Shown: positions 1 to 8,268, counted from the first letter of the stretch. The stretch: 9,301 nt of DNA from Deltaproteobacteria bacterium (GCA_013138705.1 WTCF01000185.1:1-9301); one strand, 5' to 3'. Translations and numbers: made by a program. The notes: a model not told the origin generated them from the sequence alone.

Positions 1-277
1 AGATTGTTTTTCCGCTAAGGGCATTTTTATCCAGACCGCTTTCCTCAACCAGGATAGGGCCTTTGCGGATGTAGCTATCCGATAGTCCGCAGTATGCTCC
101 CATCAGCAGCCTTTTCTTTCGTGACTCGAGGACCCTCAGGGAGCAGGCCTTGACCTTCATGGCCTTTGCAACACAAGACACTATTTCCTCAAGTACCTGA
201 GAAGTTTTCAATGAGGCATTGACAACCTTTGCCACCTCATAAAACGAAGTGAAATAATCTTGTTTTTCTCCAGTCAT
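1..277 (-). CDS. GAF-domain protein, N-terminal part (cut by left window edge)
   Basis: The first 92 codons of a gene that continues beyond the left edge. My translation begins MTGEKQDYFTSFYEV and continues through a helix with VVNASLKTSQVLEEIVSCVA into a strand pattern KACSLRVLES and KRLLMGAYCGLS. This is the usual start of a GAF domain of the signalling type (helix, then 'aaxxxLRLLD...L.L.a..GLs'). GAF domains bind small ligands or act as dimerising modules in sensor kinases, diguanylate cyclases and NtrC-type activators; the effector part is outside the window, so the output is unknown. The ATG at 277-275 is chosen because GGGGGTGA lies just upstream (288-281) and no upstream in-frame coding resemblance is seen. 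It is 142 bp downstream of the eda remnant, so it may have its own promoter. GAF assignment is fairly secure; the wider function is not. Confidence 0.75.
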   Translation of the reverse strand, partial: MTGEKQDYFTSFYEVAKVVNASLKTSQVLEEIVSCVAKAMKVKACSLRVLESRKKRLLMGAYCGLSDSYIRKGPILVEESGLDKNALSGKTI

Positions 278-419
278 AATTCACCCCCATAAAATAAATT
301 GTTAATAAATGACATGCTCTACTAAGTTATTCAGTATCTTAGACTTTTATTGTGAATTCGTTAGAGATGTCCGTTTCTTTAGGAAAAATACCCCCTATTC
401 TTTCTTATAAACTCATTGC
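278..419. other. AT-rich intergenic gap between eda remnant and GAF gene
   Basis: This 142-bp gap has no reading frame I would call a gene. It is AT-rich compared with its surroundings and probably holds the promoter of the GAF gene. An imperfect inverted repeat (CTAAG at 322-326, CTTAG at 338-342, with two more matching pairs inside after one mismatch) is the only symmetric element; it has no following T-run, so it is not a clear terminator. I could not identify convincing -35/-10 boxes by eye. Confidence 0.45.
281..288 (-). promoter_or_regulatory. Ribosome binding site of the GAF gene
   Basis: Read on the minus strand this is GGGGGTGA, three bases before the ATG at 277-275. The spacing is short for the full match, but the G-rich core sits 5 to 8 bases from the start. 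It supports the chosen start codon. Confidence 0.5.
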
Positions 420-549
420 TCACATCCTTACCGCTTCTTTGGCCAGTGCCGTGATCTCATCCCAGCGTCCATTCTCAACAGCATCAGGGGGCACCAGCCA
501 GGAGCCGCCAACGCACATAACATTGGGCAGGGCCAGGTAATCATTGCAG
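420..549 (-). pseudogene. eda: KDPG aldolase remnant (C-terminal ~42 codons)
   Basis: Read in the frame ending at the TGA at 422-420, the minus strand encodes [15 protein letters not shown] followed by [23 protein letters not shown] and a final RM. This closely matches the C-terminus of 2-keto-3-deoxy-6-phosphogluconate aldolase (E. coli Eda has [31 protein letters not shown] there). The GGSW motif is part of the phosphate-binding end of the TIM barrel. The rest of the enzyme, including the catalytic Glu and Schiff-base Lys of the roughly 210-residue family, is absent. Upstream the frame runs straight into the start of zwf, in a different frame, with the join near 541-551. Eda splits KDPG into pyruvate and glyceraldehyde 3-phosphate in the Entner-Doudoroff pathway; this remnant cannot do so. 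Identity is clear; how the join arose is inference. Confidence 0.88.
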
Positions 550-625
550 GTTTCCGGCGCGCCAGATCGCCCAGTGTGCCAAATAGCACCAAATCACACG
601 GCCTTTCCGTCTGCTTGCTGTTCAT
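550..625 (-). pseudogene. zwf: Glucose-6-phosphate dehydrogenase remnant (N-terminal ~25 codons)
   Basis: From the ATG at 625-623 the translation is [20 protein letters not shown] then LARRK. The segment [16 protein letters not shown] is the N-terminal NADP-binding fingerprint of glucose-6-phosphate dehydrogenase (family form: DLVIFGAxGDLARRKLxPxLY). After RRK the resemblance stops and eda sequence begins one frame away; the remaining ~460 residues, including the catalytic RIDHYLGK region, are missing. An upstream GTG at 631 is possible, but AAGGAG at 636-631 is spaced correctly only for the ATG. The gene follows eno by 43 bp, so it was probably the next cistron of the operon. Translation from the original start would give a 65-residue zwf-frame hybrid ending at the TAA at 430-428. 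G6PDH oxidises glucose 6-phosphate for the pentose phosphate and Entner-Doudoroff routes; that activity is lost from this locus. Confidence 0.88.
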
Positions 626-630
626 GTTCA

Positions 631-636
631 CTCCTT
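631..636 (-). promoter_or_regulatory. Retained ribosome binding site of the zwf remnant
   Basis: AAGGAG on the minus strand, five bases before the ATG at 625-623. It decides that start over the GTG at 631-629, which overlaps the site itself. Its good state shows the translation start of zwf survives although the gene body does not. Confidence 0.6.
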
Positions 637-668
637 ACATATTCATTCTTTACGAAAAAAGTGAAGTA

Positions 669-1982
<1,314 letters not shown>

Positions 1983-1992
1983 TTACCTCTTT

Positions 1993-3426
1993 TCACTTTT
2001 TTACTGCAAGGTCCAAAAGCTCTATGCGGGTATTTACCTCAGGATGCTTAATCGATGGTCTTTCGGTCATGAGCACCAGGTTTCCCTCTACCCCGTGAGA
2101 TCGCAGCCAGTCCCGGGCATATTGCTTCCAGTTCTCCGGATAATCAGGCTCGTGCACCGGGTAGATCCCGTAGGAGAACTGTAACTGCTGACAGGTCGTT
2201 TCCTGTGGACTGATGGCGGCTATCCATACCGGAAGCCTCGAGCGCGTGACGTCTCTTGCCGATGCACCGCTGTAAGTTGGGGCCATCACCACGGCCAGAG
2301 AAAAGCGCTTCAATATATTCTCAGCGCTCAAGGCGATCAGATCCGCAAGCCTACCACTCCCTTCAGGGCCGAATTCCCTCAAGGCCTCCCGGGCATAATA
2401 GCCCGGGCGGTGAACCTCAATTGCCGCGGCGATCTTGGCCAGCATGCCTGCGGCGTCTACCGGATACTTTCCCATTGCCGACTCCCCGGAAAGCATCACG
2501 CAGTCCGTGCCGTCGAGGATGGCGTTGGCCACATCCGTGGACTCCGCACGGGTAGGGCGTTTGTTAGTAGTCATGGACTCCAGCATCTGCGTGGCGGTGA
2601 TTACCGGTTTTCCCAGGAGGTTGGCCTTCCGCATTATGCGTTTCTGGACGGCAGCGATCTGCTCAATGGGTATTTCCACCCCAAGGTCTCCCCGGGCGAC
2701 CATGATGCCGTCCGCAGCCCTGAGGATTTCGTCCATGCGGTCCAGCGCCCCGGAGCGTTCGATCTTGGCGATGATGAACGGATCGTGACCCAGGGCCGCT
2801 GCCGCATCGCGCACAGCGGCAATATCCGCAGCGCTTTCTACAAAAGACTGGCTGACCGCATCCACGCCTTGCTCCAAGGCAAATTTCAGGCAATCGCGAT
2901 CGCGATCGGTAAACGCCGTGATACCCAAGTCAATCCCGGGCAGGTTAAGGCCCTTGCGGGAGCGCAATTCGCCACCGACCAGGACCCGGCACTCAACGTC
3001 ATTCCCTTTCACCCTCACGACCTCTAGCTGGATAAAGCCGTCATTAAGATACAAAGTATTGCCTGGCTTCACGACCTGCGGCAGGCGGGAGAAGCTCATT
3101 GATACACGCTCGCTGTTGCCGGTAATATCTTCCGTAGTAAGAGTGAAGGAATCGCCTGGCTCCAGCTCGACCGGCTCTTGTGCCAGTTGGCCGACACGCA
3201 TCTTGGGGCCGGGCAGGTCCGCCATGATTGCGACACGCCGGCCGGTTGCGCGTGAGGCCTCGCGGATATTCCCGATCACCTTCTTGTGACTCGCGAAATC
3301 GCCGTGCGAAAAGTTGAGACGCGCTACGTCCATGCCCGCCAGGATCATCTGTTCCATGACCTCCGGTGACTCGGAGGCCGGCCCGATAGTGCAGACGATT
3401 TTTGTCTTGTTGGCTGGTAGTGTCAT
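1993..3426 (-). CDS. pyk: Pyruvate kinase
   Basis: Complete, 477 residues, the length of ordinary bacterial pyruvate kinases without the extra C-terminal PEP-utilising domain. It transfers phosphate from PEP to ADP, giving pyruvate and ATP. In order: TKIVCTIGPAS (8-18), RLNFSHG (36-42), ADLPGPKMRVG (69-79), B domain from about residue 85 to 165, LPGIDLG (162-168), catalytic Lys221 in IIAKIER, the metal-binding Glu223 and ARGDLGVEIP (244-253), TATQMLESM (277-285) and RPTRAESTDVANAILDGTDC, then MLSGESAMGKYP where many homologues have GETA. The C-terminal regulatory domain follows. The ATG at 3426-3424 is preceded by GAAGGA about seven bases away. It sits between the broken GH65 gene (41 bp upstream) and eno (16 bp downstream), so it shares their transcript and carries glycolytic flux from enolase. 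Confidence 0.97.
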   Translation of the reverse strand: MTLPANKTKIVCTIGPASESPEVMEQMILAGMDVARLNFSHGDFASHKKVIGNIREASRATGRRVAIMADLPGPKMRVGQLAQEPVELEPGDSFTLTTEDITGNSERVSMSFSRLPQVVKPGNTLYLNDGFIQLEVVRVKGNDVECRVLVGGELRSRKGLNLPGIDLGITAFTDRDRDCLKFALEQGVDAVSQSFVESAADIAAVRDAAAALGHDPFIIAKIERSGALDRMDEILRAADGIMVARGDLGVEIPIEQIAAVQKRIMRKANLLGKPVITATQMLESMTTNKRPTRAESTDVANAILDGTDCVMLSGESAMGKYPVDAAGMLAKIAAAIEVHRPGYYAREALREFGPEGSGRLADLIALSAENILKRFSLAVVMAPTYSGASARDVTRSRLPVWIAAISPQETTCQQLQFSYGIYPVHEPDYPENWKQYARDWLRSHGVEGNLVLMTERPSIKHPEVNTRIELLDLAVKK

Positions 3427-3467
3427 GGCTTTTTCCTTCTCTATGGATTGGATAGGGACTCAGTCCG

Positions 3468-5030
3468 TTACGGCCCGGGCAGCTTGCAGTGCTGTCGTAC
3501 CGCGACCGGGGCATCCGGCGAGAGCCGGATCTCTTCATCTCCATGCCGGATCTCCAGGCCATCACCTTCTCGCAATGAATAGGTGACGGACTCTCGTTCG
3601 ATACTCACTTCCAGCATCCGGCCACGAATGGTCAAGGGAAAACAAATCTTCTCCGGCCCGGGGGGCAGCGGCCTCGGGTTGAATGACACCTGCCCGTCGT
3701 AATCCCGCATGCCTGCAAATCCATACACGGTGGCCAGCCATGTGCCGCCGATGGATGCGATATGGACCCCGTCTTCGACGTTGCCTGCGACATCTGCGAG
3801 ATCCATTAGCACGGCGTATTTGAAATATTCTATCGCCTCCCGGGTGTAGCCTAACTCCGATGCCAGGACACTCTGAACACAGACCGAAAGAGAGGAATCC
3901 CCGGTGGTCAACGGATCGTAGTAATCGAAGTTGCGTTTTTTCTGTTCCAGGGAAAAGTCGCGCCCGAGAAGAACCATGGCCAGCAAGATATCGGCCTGCT
4001 TGATCACTCCGTATCGATAGATCACGAGTGGATGGTAATGAAGGAGAAGCGGATATTTGTCAGCAGGAGTATTTTCAAAGTCCCAGACCTGTTTATCGAG
4101 GAAGCTGTCGTCCTGCGGGTGAATCCCCATTTTTTCATCAAAGGGGATATACATCGCCCCGGCAGCTCTCTTCCACTCTTCGACCTCGGAGATATCCAGA
4201 CCGATCCTGTCCATCAATACCACAAAACTCTCCGGGTGTTCCTTTCGAAGCGACTCGATCGTCGCTGCCGCGTACCGCAGGTTCTCCTGCGCCATGAGAT
4301 TGGTATAGGTGTTATTGTCCACGAGGGTGTTGTATTCATCCGGTCCTGTCACACAATCGATGCAGAACTTGCCGCCCTTCCTCCTGGAATAGAATCCGAG
4401 ATCATTCCACAAGCGGGCCGTTTCCACCAACATCTCAGCTCCCTCCTCGTAGAGAAAGGCCTCGTCACCTGTTGTCTCAACGTACTTCCTCAAACCGTAC
4501 ATGATGTCCGCATTGATGTGATATTGGGCCGTTCCCGCCGCATAGTTCGCTGATGCCTCCTCGCCGTTGATGGTCCTCCACGGAAAGAGCGCTCCCCTCA
4601 GATTTACATCCCTGGCACGCTGCCGGGCCTTGTCCAGCATGCTGTGCCGGAACTTCAGCAGGTTCCTGGCAATGCGCGGCGCCGTGTATATCAGAAACGG
4701 CAGGATATAGATCTCAGTGTCCCAGAAATAATGGCCTTCGTAGGCGTGGCCTGTCAGTCCCTTGGCGGGAATGCCGGCGCCTTCCGCGCGCGCGGACGCC
4801 TGGATGACCTGAAAAAGGTTCCAGCGCAAGAGCTGCTGGCCTTTCGGGTGGCCGCCATAAAATTTTATATCACTCCTCTGCCAGAAATCATCCAGGTACT
4901 CCTGCTGGCCTGCCAGCAGATCCTGGAAACCATGCCCCACGGCTCGATCCATGGTCCGTTCACCCCTTACACACAGTTCTCCCGGCGGGACACCCCTCGA
5001 GGTATGGTATGTAATGTATTTTGTCAGTTT
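3468..5030 (-). pseudogene. Family-65 glycoside phosphorylase, N-terminal third missing
   Basis: About 520 codons match GH65 (maltose, trehalose or kojibiose phosphorylase, or hydrolase), enzymes that split alpha-glucobioses with phosphate to glucose and beta-glucose 1-phosphate. Homology starts at KLTKYITYHTSR, the linker before the (alpha/alpha)6 catalytic barrel. Then come GIPAKGLTGHAYEGHYFWDTE, FPWRTINGEE, QYHINADI, the general-acid Glu in VTGPDEYNTLVDNN, and the phosphate-loop-like TTGDSSLS, followed by a beta-rich C-domain ending at the TAA at 3470-3468. The usual ~250-residue N-terminal beta-sandwich domain of this ~750-residue family is absent. Upstream the frame continues open to 5093 but reads out-of-frame beta-phosphoglucomutase DNA. 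Restart at the ATG at 4952-4950 (AAGGGG some ten bases upstream) would give 494 residues with all catalytic motifs; whether that folds without the N domain is doubtful. Substrate is unknown. Confidence 0.85.
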
Positions 5031-5487
5031 CGCAGTTGCTGCTCGCCGAGACGACAGCCGTCTTGATCCCCTGGCTGCGGAGATGATGCACAAAAGCTAC
5101 GGATCCTTCGTATGCCTCGACACCCTCTGCGTCGAGTACCTCCTTTACCATTTCATCTTTGAGGTTTCCGAGGCCACAGATCGTTTTGTTGTTCGGAGGC
5201 GATTCAGGGTCACCGTAGGGCACTTGAATGCTGCGGGATTCGAGAAAACCCCGGATACCATCAGAACGGGGCCTGCCGTCCACGTACAGTTTGTAATCAG
5301 TCGCGATCTCAAAGGGCCGGAATGGCTCGTTAAGTTCCGCAGCTCGCCGTCTCAGAAAATCGTCGAACAACCTCTTCCAGCAATCAGCGTGAACTCTTGC
5401 AGTATCTGTCAGGACGCCATCGAGATCGAAGAGGACAGCGTCAAACCTGTCTTTTGTTACGGCTTGTTTCAGATTAGATGTGCTCAT
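5028..5487 (-). pseudogene. pgmB: Beta-phosphoglucomutase (HAD family), C-terminal third missing
   Basis: About 152 codons match the HAD-type beta-phosphoglucomutase, which converts beta-glucose 1-phosphate from a GH65 phosphorylase into glucose 6-phosphate. From the ATG at 5487-5485: nucleophile motif FDAVLFDLDGVLTDTA (Asp21, acid/base Asp23), the helical cap with DYKLYVDGRPRSDGIRGFL, the NNKTICGLGNLKDE stretch, then HAD motif II region TAVVSASSNC. Normal proteins continue about 90 residues with motifs III/IV (KPxPD, VEDA.AG); here that part is gone and the sequence passes into GH65 DNA in another frame near 5025-5034. The old frame runs on as unrelated residues to a TAG-type stop at 4962-4960. 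GGGAG at 5499-5495 supports this start over in-frame upstream codons near 5523-5532. It follows gpmI by 41 bp. The pairing of the two families is common (for example adjacent genes in mycobacteria). Confidence 0.86.
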
Positions 5488-5494
5488 GGTATTT

Positions 5495-5499
5495 CTCCC
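5495..5499 (-). promoter_or_regulatory. Ribosome binding site deciding the pgmB start
   Basis: GGGAG on the minus strand, seven bases before the ATG at 5487-5485. Earlier in-frame possible starts (5532 TTG, 5523 ATG) would add up to 15 residues with no family resemblance, and the first lies within the stop region of gpmI. Confidence 0.55.
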
Positions 5500-5528
5500 A
5501 CAATTCTTCAATTCCTCAATCATCAATG

Positions 5529-7040
5529 TCAAAACAACGGCCTTCCTGTCATCTCAGCAGGTTGATTAATCTCCAGTATCTTAAGCATAGTAGGGGCGAG
5601 ATCACAAAGCTTGCCATCCTTTATCAGCTCAACGTCGCCGGCACCGCAGACAATAACAGGGACCGGGTTGGTTGTGTGGGCCGTCATGGGAGAGCCATCA
5701 TCCAGCAACATGCATTCACCGTTTCCGTGGTCGGCAGTTATGATAACCGCGCCCCCTTTTACAAGAACAGCATCAGTGACCGCACCTACGCACTCATCCA
5801 CAGTCTCCCCTGCCTTGACGACTGCATCAAAAACACCGGTATGGCCCACCATATCGCCATTGGCGAAATTACAGATAATCACATCATACTTATCAGCGGC
5901 AATAGCCTCCAGGAGCTTATCTCTTACCTCATAAGCACTCATTTCCGGTTGCAGATCGTAGGTTGCTACCTTGGGAGAATGTGCCAGTATCCTGTCCTCA
6001 CCTTCAAAGGGGGTCTCATTGGAGTCGTTAAAAAAGAAGGTCACGTGTGCGTATTTCTCTGTCTCGGCACATCTCAGTTGCTTGAGACCATGATCGCTGA
6101 GTACCTTTCCGAGGATATTCTTATGCCTCACAGGAGGAAACGCTATCTCAAACTCACCGTCATCATAGTAATTTGTAAAGCCTACGTATTTTATATCAAG
6201 CTTGCGTCTCTCAAATTCCTTGAAATTCGTATCAGTAAAGGCATGGGTGATCTCCCTTGCCCGGTCGAGCCTGAAGTTGAAGTTGATCACTGCGTCGCCG
6301 TCTTTAATTCCCGGAAACCCTTTGATTATTCTCGGTTTGATAAACTCATCGGTCTCTTCGGCGGCATAAGCATTCTCAATGGCCTCTTTCCAGTCCTTAC
6401 AGACTATGCCTTTCAGTTCAGTGAAGCCGTCGTATGCGATCTTGACCCTGTCCCAGTTCGTATCACGGTCCATGGCATAGTATCTTCCGGTAATGCTGCC
6501 GATTTTTCCCCTGCCTGCTTTCTTTATTCCGGCCTCCAGATCTTCTATATATTCTGCTGCGGACCTGGGCGGAGTATCGCGTCCATCTGAAAAAATATGG
6601 ACATAAACATTATCAAAATCCATCTCACTGCAAAGCATAAGCAGGGCGTTGCAGTGACTGGTGACGGCATGGACACCCTGGTCCTGTATAAGGCCCATAA
6701 GGTGGAGATTTGATCTGTTTTTTCTGCAATGTTCAACAGCACCTTTAAGGACCTCATTCTCATAGAAGCTCCCATCCTCAATGTCGCTGTTAATGCGCAC
6801 AAGCATCTGTTTTATTATTCTGCCGGCGCCGATGTTAAGATGGCCGACTTCGGAATTACCCTGATTACCCTCGGGCAGTCCGACATTAAGGCCGTGTGCT
6901 TTTAAAACAGCATTGGGAAACTCGGATAGATATCTATCAAGATTAGGCGTATGGGCTCTTGCCAGGGCGTTTCTTTTATCAGCCGGCGCAATGCCCCAGC
7001 CGTCCATTATTATAAGGCAGACAGGTCTCTTTTTTGCCAT
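5529..7040 (-). CDS. gpmI: 2,3-bisphosphoglycerate-independent phosphoglycerate mutase
   Basis: Complete, 503 residues, close to the usual ~510. It interconverts 3- and 2-phosphoglycerate in the cytosol through a phosphoserine intermediate with two Mn ions. Visible: IIMDGWG (10-16) with metal ligand Asp13, GNQGNSEVGHLNIGAGR (58-74) with nucleophile Ser63, SDGRDTPP, ITGRYYAMDRD, NFRLDRAREI (many homologues have FNFRPDRA or FNFRADRA), then the second metal site NFANGDMVGHTG, TADHGNGE and AHTTNPVP, all in order. The C-terminus PAEMTGRPLF is typical. The ATG at 7040-7038 is the only sensible start because an in-frame TAG lies 12 bases upstream; the nearest Shine-Dalgarno-like run (AGGGGGG) is about 13 bases away, which is unusually far. 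It lies 70 bp after the oxidoreductase gene and 41 bp before the pgmB remnant, and with eno and pyk gives an intact lower glycolytic trunk. Confidence 0.97.
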   Translation of the reverse strand: MAKKRPVCLIIMDGWGIAPADKRNALARAHTPNLDRYLSEFPNAVLKAHGLNVGLPEGNQGNSEVGHLNIGAGRIIKQMLVRINSDIEDGSFYENEVLKGAVEHCRKNRSNLHLMGLIQDQGVHAVTSHCNALLMLCSEMDFDNVYVHIFSDGRDTPPRSAAEYIEDLEAGIKKAGRGKIGSITGRYYAMDRDTNWDRVKIAYDGFTELKGIVCKDWKEAIENAYAAEETDEFIKPRIIKGFPGIKDGDAVINFNFRLDRAREITHAFTDTNFKEFERRKLDIKYVGFTNYYDDGEFEIAFPPVRHKNILGKVLSDHGLKQLRCAETEKYAHVTFFFNDSNETPFEGEDRILAHSPKVATYDLQPEMSAYEVRDKLLEAIAADKYDVIICNFANGDMVGHTGVFDAVVKAGETVDECVGAVTDAVLVKGGAVIITADHGNGECMLLDDGSPMTAHTTNPVPVIVCGAGDVELIKDGKLCDLAPTMLKILEINQPAEMTGRPLF

Positions 7041-7110
7041 GATACGATTCTACCCCCCTATTAAGAGGCCCTATAGGAATTGATTCTTAGATGGTATTCT
7101 CAAGGTTGTA
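7041..7110. other. Spacer between oxidoreductase and gpmI
   Basis: Seventy bases without a gene. It contains the perfect 8-bp palindrome CCTATAGG (7070-7077) and a run of six C on the plus strand (GGGGGG on the minus strand, 7053-7058) that may serve as a distant ribosome binding site for gpmI. No T-run after a stem, so I do not call a terminator. Confidence 0.35.
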
Positions 7111-8223
7111 TTACAAAGTCTCTGATTTGCGTCGGGCTATGTCCTCCATAGCCCGGACACCGTCTCTTACCGCCGCAAAAATCAGGTCAGGGTGCTTTTG
7201 TTTTTCAAGGGTGCCATCCTCTTGAATAATCACATAAGCGGGGCTTATGGCTGCTCCAATCGCATAAATCCCTTCGATACTGGTCTGAAACTCAGGTGTG
7301 AGCTCAACAAACATGGTCTCTTTCTTGCCGGCCTTGGCTTCCTTGCCACTAATCTCTGCGGAAGTGATCTGCCGAAGCCCCAGTGCCTCAAATATAGGAG
7401 CAGGCCCCTTGGTTCCTATACAAGCAATGACGTGCTTCATTGGAAAGCTCAGTCCTTCATGCAACCTCATATCGCCCTCCAAATCAACGGTCCGGGTAAA
7501 AATGAACAGTCTTTGCACACCATCCCGGTCCAAACCCCCGAGTGCCGGGATGGCCTCCTGAAGGATTCTTATATACCCTCCTAATAGGATTTCTTCCCCT
7601 AAGTCACGGGCTACATCTTTTTCCACCTTGAACTGCTCTTTTCTGTTAGCCCAATAGACCGGGGTGTCGTCATCGGCTTCCCTCTTGGCCTTGGATAGGG
7701 CGGCAACCACATCAGCCGCTGCATTGCCTCCCCCTATAACCAGAATAGAATCACCAATGTAGTTCTCCGGATTATGAAGGCGGCGGGCCACCATGTCGGC
7801 CTCTCCGTATACTGCCAAATCAGCAGGTACATTCCTTCCAAAGGCCAAGATCACATTGTAAGCCATATAATGGTCCTGAGTAGTGACCACCTTGAACTCC
7901 CTGTTCTCTTTAACGATTTCCTTGAACTCCTGGCCAAACTGGACAGGTACCTCATATTTCTCCAGGCAGGCCCTTATCTTGGCCAGATAATCCTCCACCG
8001 GCTCACGAACAGGTTCAAAGTCTCCAACAGCATACTTGCCGCTTTCCCCTTTGGGGATTGTGGGATACACTGTCTTGCCCTTTGGATAGTGATCAATGAT
8101 GCCTTGCAACACGCTTGTCCCTTTTTCCAGGACGACACAGCTCAGCCCCAGTTCTTTTGCCTTAATGGCACAGGCAAGCCCCCCTGGTCCAGCACCAATA
8201 ACAACTACATCATAAATGTCCAT
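7111..8223 (-). CDS. YpdA-like FAD/NAD(P)-dependent oxidoreductase
   Basis: Complete, 370 residues, a two-dinucleotide-fold flavoprotein. The FAD fold is at the N-terminus (VVVIGAGPGGLACA, 7-19, with VVLEKG ending the fold at 30-35), and the NAD(P) fold is at 161-171 (LVIGGGNAAAD) with a basic WANRKEQF after it. The stretch VLEKG..VLQGIIDHYPKGKTVYPT resembles YpdA/Bdr (bacillithiol disulfide reductase family). As there, no CxxC redox pair is present and the usual C-terminal GDA flavin motif is replaced (IYAIGAAISPAY, 319-330). It is therefore not an ordinary thioredoxin reductase; electron acceptor unknown. AGGAG at 8236-8232, eight bases before the ATG, supports the start. It stands between ackA and gpmI, an odd place that hints at a redox job linked to central carbon flow, but this is inference only. 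Confidence 0.8.
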   Translation of the reverse strand: MDIYDVVVIGAGPGGLACAIKAKELGLSCVVLEKGTSVLQGIIDHYPKGKTVYPTIPKGESGKYAVGDFEPVREPVEDYLAKIRACLEKYEVPVQFGQEFKEIVKENREFKVVTTQDHYMAYNVILAFGRNVPADLAVYGEADMVARRLHNPENYIGDSILVIGGGNAAADVVAALSKAKREADDDTPVYWANRKEQFKVEKDVARDLGEEILLGGYIRILQEAIPALGGLDRDGVQRLFIFTRTVDLEGDMRLHEGLSFPMKHVIACIGTKGPAPIFEALGLRQITSAEISGKEAKAGKKETMFVELTPEFQTSIEGIYAIGAAISPAYVIIQEDGTLEKQKHPDLIFAAVRDGVRAMEDIARRKSETL

Positions 8224-8231
8224 GTCAGCAT

Positions 8232-8236
8232 CTCCT
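8232..8236 (-). promoter_or_regulatory. Ribosome binding site of the oxidoreductase
   Basis: AGGAG on the minus strand with eight bases to the ATG at 8223-8221, near ideal spacing. Confidence 0.6.
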
Positions 8237-8268
8237 GGGTTGGTTCCCTACTCGGAACTATGCAACAG

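Noticed and set aside
360..420. Possible rho-independent terminator after the eda remnant
   Set aside because: Only four-base arms (TAGG/CCTA) around a T-rich loop are visible and no stable stem followed by a T-run could be drawn.
627..665. Six-base inverted repeat TTCACT/AGTGAA flanking the zwf ribosome binding site
   Set aside because: The arms are short and the loop is 27 bases; it does not extend with further pairs, so chance is the simplest reading.
2894..2908. GCGATCGC palindrome run (resembles the cyanobacterial HIP1 repeat)
   Set aside because: It occurs once and is explained by the Asp-Arg-Asp-Arg-Asp codons in pyruvate kinase; a single copy does not indicate HIP1.
2410..3027. Long plus-strand open frame of 205 codons
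   Set aside because: It lies wholly opposite pyruvate kinase, shows no family resemblance and has no ribosome binding site of note; it is an antisense shadow of a GC-rich gene.
4995..5002. CCTCGAGG palindrome near the pgmB-GH65 join, considered as a recombination site
   Set aside because: It lies about 25 bp inside recognisable GH65 sequence, not at the join, and has no partner copy at the other scar.
5031..5093. Upstream extension of the GH65 frame to an ATG at 5093
   Set aside because: That stretch is beta-phosphoglucomutase coding DNA read in the wrong frame (Arg/Ser-rich), so it is not a native GH65 N-terminus.
5478..6590. Plus-strand open frame of 370 codons opposite gpmI
   Set aside because: The minus-strand frame is an unmistakable phosphoglycerate mutase with all motifs; the plus frame has no recognisable domain and is a shadow.
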